Shown: one piece after another, positions 3,594-7,081 of the stretch
How positions within the stretch are numbered: the first letter of the stretch is position 1
Layout of the letters: each line of letters opens with the position of its first letter
Assembly: GCA_903921965.1 (NCBI GenBank)
Contig: CAIXSE010000535.1
Location: forward strand, 1 to 7,081
Direction: 5' to 3'
Origin: an uncultured Thermoleophilia bacterium
GTDB taxonomy: Bacteria; Actinomycetota; Thermoleophilia; UBA2241
Length of the DNA stretch: 7,081 nucleotides
Notes under the pieces: generated by a model
Told to the model about the DNA's origin: nothing
Seen by the model: only the letters and a program-made list of their open reading frames with translations
Database searches by the model: none
Program-made: the position numbers and the translations under genes

Positions 3594-5012
3594 TCAGCCG
3601 AGGCGCGGCTCGAACGTGCGGCTCCAGCCCATGCGCCCGGCGGAGAACGCGCGCGGCGCGGCGATGAGGCACAGGATGCCGAGGAACACGTAGTACGAAA
3701 GATCGAGGTTCGTCGCGGTGCCGAGGGCGGCGGCGAGGTTGTACAGGCTGCCGGCGCCGGCCAGCAGGGCGATCAGACCCCAGGCGGCGCGGTGCGGCAT
3801 CGGCGTGAGCTCGAGCAGGAGGGCGGCCAGCAGCAGCGCCGGCGGGAACGCCAGCACCGGCAGCGTGGCCAGGTCGCCGGGCCCGGAGCCGCCGGGCGCG
3901 GCGGTCGGGGACTTCACCGCGTACACCGTCTGGAACACCATCCAGGCGATGCCGGCGACCAGGAACAGGATCACCACGAGGCGGCCGATGAACTGGCGGT
4001 CGTGCCGGGTCATGGAGGGCAGGCGCCGGTTCCACGCGCGCGAGCGCTTCCAGGCTCGGTAGATCACGACGAGGCCGACCAGCATGAACACCGGCAGCAG
4101 CACCCACGGGTGGGCCGTGAACCACGGGGCCCAGGAGGAGGGCGGCCAGGTCTGCTCGCGCAGCTTGTACTGCGTGGCCCCATCCTTCGGCATGAGCTGG
4201 AGCACCCTGCCGCCGTCCGCGAGGACGTCGACGGCCAGGCTGGTGAGGTTCGAGACGCGGATGCGGAAGCCGGCCGTCTCGTAGGGCGGGGCCGGCGGGT
4301 CGCCCCCGGTCAGCAGCGGCCAGACGCCGCCGGCGTCGCGGGCCTCGGCGGCGGGCCAGGTGAAGGTGACCGTGGCGCCGCGCGCGGCGGCGCCCGCGCC
4401 GCCCCACTCGGCCACCGTGGTCTGGTAGGTCACCCCGCCGAGGGCGTCCTTGACGACGGGGTCGGCGAGGGCGGCGGCGACGTAGTCGTACCCGCCGCCG
4501 CGCTCCGCGTCCGGCCCTGCGGCGCGCGCCGCCGGCGCCGCCGCCAGCACCGCGCCGGCGCACAGCAGGGCCGCCACGGCCGGCAGGATGCGGTGCACGA
4601 CCTTCCAGAACCCGGAGCGAAGCGACTCGCCCGGGGGGAGCTCGCCCGTCACCGTCTCCGCCGACGTGCCCGGCGTGAGCTCGTAGGTGCCCCAGTGCAC
4701 CCACTGCTGCCCGGGGTGCCGCGCCCACATCGTGTAGTAGTAGGTCGTCCCGTTCTCCAGCCCCTGGTCGCGGTAGGTGCCGGTGACGTCGTAGTAGACG
4801 AGCGTCTGGCCGCTGCCTTCCTTCTCGAAGTCGTAGGCGGTCTCGGCGTGACCCGCGAGCGAGCGGAAGATGCGGACCTCGAGGAGGGTGCTGCCGGGGT
4901 AGTCCCAGCTGATCGCCACGCAGCCGTCGCCGGCGCGCGTGACGATACGCCGCGTCTGGACGTCGGTGAGGTGCTGCATGCTGTGGCCGTGCCCGGCGCG
5001 ACCTGGACTCAC
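3594..5012 (-). CDS. Fibronectin-III-like multi-pass membrane protein with internal signal-like segment
   Basis: I cannot name this 472-residue protein. Residues about 18-120 look like a fibronectin type III domain (CVAISWDYPG, EVRIFRS, YYDVTGTYRDQGL, NGTTYYYTMWA, WVHWGTYEL). A hydrophobic segment at 139-165 reads like a signal peptide, with a basic start, a long Ala/Leu core and an A-x-A site (AAPAARAAG). Then comes a soluble region of about 130 residues rich in beta-strand-like sequence (TVTFTWP, FRIRVSNLTSLAVDVLADGG), followed by membrane helices at about 302-320, 342-366, 383-402, 408-430 and 438-457, and a short C-tail. Signal-like segment plus five helices predicts the FnIII domain in the cytoplasm and the middle domain outside. 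I chose the GTG at 5012 because GGGGGAGG lies four bases upstream; the ATG at 4979 is an alternative. It follows the GNAT gene by 83 bp but has its own candidate promoter. Confidence 0.85.
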   Translation of the reverse strand: MSPGRAGHGHSMQHLTDVQTRRIVTRAGDGCVAISWDYPGSTLLEVRIFRSLAGHAETAYDFEKEGSGQTLVYYDVTGTYRDQGLENGTTYYYTMWARHPGQQWVHWGTYELTPGTSAETVTGELPPGESLRSGFWKVVHRILPAVAALLCAGAVLAAAPAARAAGPDAERGGGYDYVAAALADPVVKDALGGVTYQTTVAEWGGAGAAARGATVTFTWPAAEARDAGGVWPLLTGGDPPAPPYETAGFRIRVSNLTSLAVDVLADGGRVLQLMPKDGATQYKLREQTWPPSSWAPWFTAHPWVLLPVFMLVGLVVIYRAWKRSRAWNRRLPSMTRHDRQFIGRLVVILFLVAGIAWMVFQTVYAVKSPTAAPGGSGPGDLATLPVLAFPPALLLAALLLELTPMPHRAAWGLIALLAGAGSLYNLAAALGTATNLDLSYYVFLGILCLIAAPRAFSAGRMGWSRTFEPRLG

Positions 5013-5016
5013 GTGG

Positions 5017-5022
5017 CCTCCC
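5017..5022 (-). promoter_or_regulatory. Shine-Dalgarno sequence deciding the FnIII membrane protein start
   Basis: On the minus strand GGGAGG lies four bases before the GTG at 5012 and belongs to a longer G-rich run. No comparable sequence precedes the in-frame ATG at 4979, so the GTG is the better start and adds 11 residues. Confidence 0.7.
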
Positions 5023-5051
5023 CCTTGGAGCGGCCGCAGACGGTGGGCGAC

Positions 5052-5057
5052 AGCATA
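5052..5057 (-). promoter_or_regulatory. Candidate -10 box of the FnIII membrane protein gene
   Basis: TATGCT on the minus strand (5057-5052) fits the local TAnnnT pattern, and the preceding TGG is close to an extended -10. Transcription would begin near 5045, giving a leader of about 33 bases with a strong Shine-Dalgarno sequence. No clear -35 hexamer is visible, as that region is the GC-rich inverted repeat at 5064-5088. Confidence 0.4.
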
Positions 5058-5063
5058 CCAGCA

Positions 5064-5088
5064 CCGGCGCGCCCGGCCGCGGCGCCGG
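5064..5088 (-). terminator. GC-rich inverted repeat after the GNAT gene
   Basis: Perfect arms CCGGCGC (5064-5070) and GCGCCGG (5082-5088) surround an 11-base GC-rich loop, starting eight bases after the GNAT stop codon on the minus strand. It may attenuate read-through into the FnIII gene. The absence of a U-run and the extreme GC content keep this tentative. Confidence 0.3.
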
Positions 5089-5095
5089 CGACCCT

Positions 5096-6025
5096 TCAGA
5101 ACAGGCCGTAGCTCGCAGGCAGGTACCGGTCGGGCCGCCCGAACGGCTGCGACGCCAGCAGCAGGCCGGGCGTGTCGTCGGGCACGAAGCCCGCCGTCCA
5201 CAGGACGCTCTGCGCCCCGGTGCACGGCGCCGGGACGCGCACGGTGACGCGCTCGAAGCCCTGTGTCGCAAGCTGCACGAGCGCGTGGCGCAGCACCGGC
5301 GCGACGTCGGCCTCGTCGAGGCACGCGAGAGGCCCGATGCGGCCGTTGGGCCGGTACATGACGTACCCGGCAGGACGGCCGGCGCGCCGGAAGAGCCAGC
5401 CGCGCCGGCCGTCCTCCCCCAGGTAGAACGCGTGGTCGACGGCGCGCTCGATGCCGGTGACCTCGGCGTCGAGCGCCGCGACGTGCGCCGCGGACGCTCC
5501 CGTGAGCGGCTCCGGCTCGAGCCCCGGCGCCCGGCCGTCGCTCCCGCCCAGCGGCCCCAGCAGCCCGTCCGGCACCTTCGGCGAGCCGGCGAAGCCGAGC
5601 AGCGCCTCGCGCGGCAGCATGCCGCGGCGCGCGTAGAGCGTGTTCGAGACCGGCTGCAGGGTGTCGGTGACCGTCGCCAGGGTCTCGGCGCCCTCGCCGG
5701 CCTCCATGCAGCGCCGCAGCAGCTCGCCGCCCACGCCGATGCCCTGTGCCTCGGGCAGCACGAACAGGTCCGAGAGGAACCACCAGCTGCCGCGCTGGAT
5801 GGCCGCGCCCCAGGCGACGAGCTCGCCGCCGGCCTCGGCGCCCCAGCAGCGCGGCCCGTCGTGCCGCAGCACGTGCAGGAAGGCCGCGGTCTGGTCGTTC
5901 TCCGGCGGCACGAGCAGCTGGCCCGCACGCCCGAGGTAGTCGTTCAGCGCCTCGCGGAAGACGGCGAACGCGGCGGCGTCGTCGGGCGGCACCAGAGGCC
6001 GATAGGTGATGTCCGCGGCGCGCAT
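5096..6025 (-). CDS. GNAT-family N-acetyltransferase with two GNAT-like halves
   Basis: This 309-residue protein is about twice the length of a single GNAT domain. GNAT enzymes transfer an acetyl group from acetyl-CoA to an amine on a small molecule or protein. The N-terminal half (about 1-150) has motif A, LFVLPEAQGIGVGG (87-100), with the pyrophosphate-binding Q/R-x-x-G-x-G/A pattern as QGIGVG at 94-99, and motif B, SNTLYARRG (127-135), with the usual Asn and Tyr. The C-terminal half (about 175-290) resembles a second, degenerate GNAT-like fold (RRGWLFRRAGRPAGYVMY, GRIGPLACLDEADVAPVLRHAL, LWTAGFVPDD) with no clear CoA-binding signature, so it may help bind substrate. The ATG at 6023-6025 has a TAGGCT -10 box exactly six bases upstream and no Shine-Dalgarno. 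The FnIII gene lies downstream on the same strand. The substrate is unknown. Confidence 0.9.
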   Translation of the reverse strand: MRAADITYRPLVPPDDAAAFAVFREALNDYLGRAGQLLVPPENDQTAAFLHVLRHDGPRCWGAEAGGELVAWGAAIQRGSWWFLSDLFVLPEAQGIGVGGELLRRCMEAGEGAETLATVTDTLQPVSNTLYARRGMLPREALLGFAGSPKVPDGLLGPLGGSDGRAPGLEPEPLTGASAAHVAALDAEVTGIERAVDHAFYLGEDGRRGWLFRRAGRPAGYVMYRPNGRIGPLACLDEADVAPVLRHALVQLATQGFERVTVRVPAPCTGAQSVLWTAGFVPDDTPGLLLASQPFGRPDRYLPASYGLF

Positions 6026-6031
6026 GGGCCA

Positions 6032-6037
6032 AGCCTA
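6032..6037 (-). promoter_or_regulatory. -10 box of a leaderless promoter for the GNAT gene
   Basis: TAGGCT on the minus strand (6037-6032) ends six bases before the ATG at 6025. No recognisable -35 hexamer or Shine-Dalgarno sequence accompanies it. It diverges from the tRNA-Glu promoter at 6061-6088. Confidence 0.5.
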
Positions 6038-6060
6038 CATCCGCGACGCGCAGACGCGTT

Positions 6061-6088
6061 TTGCGCCCGCCCGCGTTTGTGCTACCCT
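6061..6088 (+). promoter_or_regulatory. Candidate promoter of tRNA-Glu
   Basis: TTGCGC (6061-6066) and TACCCT (6083-6088) are separated by 16 bases (17 if the -35 is taken as TTTGCG from 6060). This is the best -35/-10 pair in the window on the plus strand. Initiation near 6095 would give a precursor leader of about 64 bases before the mature tRNA 5' end. The leader contains the 12-bp perfect palindrome GGGCCGCGGCCC at 6138-6149, which could fold just upstream of the RNase P cleavage site. Confidence 0.5.
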
Positions 6089-6158
6089 AGTGCGCCGCTG
6101 CACAGGCTCGTCCGCAGCGCGAGCGGTCCAGTCCACCGGGCCGCGGCCCTTCTTGCGT

Positions 6159-6234
6159 GGCGCATTCGTCTAGGGGCCTAGGACGCCGCCCTCTCACGGC
6201 GGTAACACGGGTTCGAATCCCGTATGCGCTACCA
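6159..6234 (+). tRNA. tRNA-Glu (anticodon CTC)
   Basis: The 76 bases fold as a complete cloverleaf. The acceptor stem is GGCGCAT with ATGCGCT, whose first pair is a G-U wobble seen in actinobacterial tRNA-Glu. The D-arm contains GTCTAGGGGCCTAGGAC, the anticodon stem is CCGCC/GGCGG around loop CTCTCAC, the variable loop is TAAC, and the T-arm is ACGGG-TTCGAAT-CCCGT. The discriminator is A, and CCA is encoded (6232-6234). Loop positions 34-36 read CTC, decoding GAG, a major Glu codon in this GC-rich genome. It has its own candidate promoter upstream and no clear terminator. Confidence 0.97.
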
Positions 6235-6244
6235 CCTCGTTTCA

Positions 6245-6347
6245 CCCGCAGCCCGCAGCCTTGTGCGGTTCCGGTACATCCTCTCCACCGTGGCTCCGGT
6301 AGGTGTGTTCCACTCCCGGTGTTCCACTCCCGGACGCGGCTCCGGTA
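6245..6347 (+). repeat. Short tandem and dispersed repeats downstream of tRNA-Glu
   Basis: Three kinds of repeat lie in this non-coding stretch. CCCGCAG is tandem at 6245-6258. TGTTCCACTCCCGG is a perfect 14-bp tandem pair at 6306-6319 and 6320-6333. GGYTCCGGTA occurs at 6267-6276 (Y=T), 6292-6301 and 6338-6347 (Y=C), flanking the tandem pair. None copies the tRNA 3' end, so they are not obvious integration (att) sites. They could be protein-binding iterons, slippage products or remains of an element inserted next to the tRNA. Confidence 0.6.
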
Positions 6348-6509
6348 CCTCTGTCACACCTCCGATCGGTGCAGCCAGGGCCAGTCCGTTCGCGAAACCG
6401 CGCGCGTCCGCGAGCAAGGACCTCCCGCGACCCCTCACCTCGCGTCTGACCCGGCTCCCGCGCAGCGCCACGCCCGCTCGCCTCACAGCGCGCTCTCAGG
6501 AACTCCCGC

Positions 6510-6515
6510 TACGAT
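6510..6515 (+). promoter_or_regulatory. -10 box of a leaderless promoter for the glycosyltransferase gene
   Basis: TACGAT ends six bases before the GTG at 6522, repeating the arrangement of three other genes here. The hexamer forms the exact centre of the inverted repeat CCCGC (6505-6509) / GCGGG (6516-6520), so the -10 box sits between symmetric GC arms. No clear -35 is visible. Confidence 0.45.
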
Positions 6516-6521
6516 GCGGGG

Positions 6522-7081
6522 GTGACGAGGCCTTCACAGACATCCGCGGGGCCGACCGCCGGTGCGCCGGCGACGGCCGCCACAGCTCTCGCGGAGGCAC
6601 CGGCCCGGCCGGGCCCCGGCAGCTCCGGACGGACGGGCCGGCGCACGCCGCGGGCCGAGGTCGCCGTCGCCCTGATCTGCTTCGCCGTGCTGACCGGCGC
6701 AGCGCTCACCCGCTCCGTCACCCTCCTGGAGCCGGACGACTACGCCTACCGCGCCTCGGTCGTGGCGCTCACCGAGGGTCACGTGCTCCTCAGCGAGGCG
6801 CAGTACCAGGACCTCGCCGGCCGGCTGGCACGGCAGGACGCCGCAGGCGGCCTGAGCGGCAGCCGGGGGATCGCCCAGTGGACGCAGCTCGACGACGGCC
6901 GCTGGGTGAGCGAGAAGAACCCCGGCTACCCGTTCCTTGTCGTACCGTTCGCGCTCCTCGGACTCGAACGGGTGGCGCCGCTGTTCTACGGCGCCCTGGG
7001 GTGCGTCGCGCTGTTCTTCGGCGGGCGACGCTGGCTGGGCGCCTGGGGCGGCGCGTTCGCCGTCGGCCTGTTCTGTTCGTC
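6522..7081 (+). CDS. Membrane glycosyltransferase, GT-C / family-39-like, N-terminal part (cut by window edge)
   Basis: The frame stays open for 186 codons to the window edge. Residues 1-45 are a hydrophilic Ala/Pro/Arg-rich cytoplasmic tail. The first membrane helix is at about 46-66, immediately followed by EPDDYAYRASVVALTEGH (70-87). An acidic pair in the first extracytoplasmic loop is typical of GT-C enzymes that transfer sugars from polyprenyl-phosphate donors. Then come IAQWTQL (117-123) and WVSEKNPGYPFLVVPF (128-143), with further helices at about 136-148, 151-167 and 172-185. I know similar actinobacterial membrane proteins annotated as family-39 or RgtA/B/C/D-like glycosyltransferases, but the acceptor is unknown. 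The GTG at 6522 is chosen for the TACGAT box six bases upstream and for the lack of a Shine-Dalgarno or a better in-frame start. Confidence 0.8.
   Translation, partial: MTRPSQTSAGPTAGAPATAATALAEAPARPGPGSSGRTGRRTPRAEVAVALICFAVLTGAALTRSVTLLEPDDYAYRASVVALTEGHVLLSEAQYQDLAGRLARQDAAGGLSGSRGIAQWTQLDDGRWVSEKNPGYPFLVVPFALLGLERVAPLFYGALGCVALFFGGRRWLGAWGGAFAVGLFCS

Larger units (their letters stand above)
6235..6521. other. Non-coding gap between tRNA-Glu and the glycosyltransferase gene
   Basis: I see no convincing gene in these 287 bases. The only open frame on the minus strand (6229-6486) is an Arg-rich sequence without recognisable motifs, reaching into the tRNA. The left part holds the repeats described separately and a short 5-bp stem CCGCA/TGCGG (6253-6268) that is too weak to call as the tRNA terminator. 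The right part, 6350-6500, is C-rich on the plus strand and contains only the small palindrome TTCGCGAA near 6388. Confidence 0.5.

Noticed and set aside
3424..5928. Very long minus-strand open frame of 834 codons
   Set aside because: Its translation is low-complexity Arg/Pro/Ala sequence, out of frame with the GNAT and FnIII genes, which have recognisable domains. It is an artefact of high GC content.
5013..6032. Minus-strand frame running from above the GNAT start into the FnIII gene, suggesting an 812-residue fusion
   Set aside because: Upstream of 5012 this frame reads Arg/Ala-rich shadow sequence of the GNAT gene, which is encoded in another frame. The GTG at 5012 with its Shine-Dalgarno marks the real start.
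6159..6347. An attachment site of an integrative element at the tRNA 3' end
   Set aside because: No second copy of the tRNA 3' sequence and no integrase gene lie within the window. The downstream repeats do not resemble the tRNA.
6229..6486. Minus-strand 85-codon frame after tRNA-Glu
   Set aside because: It overlaps the tRNA 3' end, crosses the repeats, has no known motif and has no Shine-Dalgarno or suitably placed -10 box that I can find.

Overview
This is a very GC-rich bacterial window, with strong G/C preference at third codon positions and GTG starts mixed with ATG. A tRNA-Glu gene with encoded CCA, TAnnnT-type -10 boxes sitting six bases before start codons, and the gene families present all suggest an actinobacterial lineage (Actinomycetota, perhaps a deep branch such as Coriobacteriia or Thermoleophilia). 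That placement is inference; no marker gene here fixes it. The content is chromosomal and mostly housekeeping. I see no phage, insertion sequence, CRISPR array or complete defence system.

Layout. Positions 1-270 (minus) hold the N-terminal 90 codons of an NAD(P)-dependent malic enzyme, cut by the window edge, with a candidate promoter/operator at 344-376. Positions 420-974 (minus) encode a small four-helix membrane protein of unknown role. It diverges from a sirtuin deacylase gene (1040-1819, plus) across a compact control region with two overlapping -10 boxes and a perfect 17-bp palindrome. The sirtuin carries the Y-x2-R signature of class III desuccinylase-type enzymes but has lost two of its four zinc cysteines. 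Positions 1820-1984 hold short repeats and a short stretch that looks like the beginning of a histidine phosphatase gene (YLLRHG) running into the end of the next, opposite-strand gene.

Positions 1985-3140 (minus) form a probable two-gene operon: a gamma-class carbonic anhydrase, then a YdeI/OmpD-associated family protein. Divergent from it, only 24 bp away, is a GloA-type glyoxalase (3165-3548, plus). After a GC-rich hairpin comes a minus-strand pair: a tandem-GNAT acetyltransferase (5096-6025) and a 472-residue protein (3594-5012) with an N-terminal fibronectin-III-like domain, an internal signal-peptide-like segment, an extracytoplasmic domain and five more membrane helices. Positions 6159-6234 (plus) are tRNA-Glu(CTC), followed by 287 bp of non-coding, repeat-bearing DNA. 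The right edge (6522-7081, plus) is the start of a GT-C/family-39-like membrane glycosyltransferase.

The clearest shared theme is regulatory. Four genes (membrane protein, carbonic anhydrase, GNAT, glycosyltransferase) have a TAnnnT hexamer exactly six bases before the start codon and no convincing Shine-Dalgarno sequence, as expected of leaderless transcripts. The malic enzyme, sirtuin, glyoxalase and fibronectin-III protein instead have strong Shine-Dalgarno sequences. I did not find a clearly new multi-gene system. The best leads are the altered sirtuin, the fibronectin-III membrane protein and the promoter architecture.
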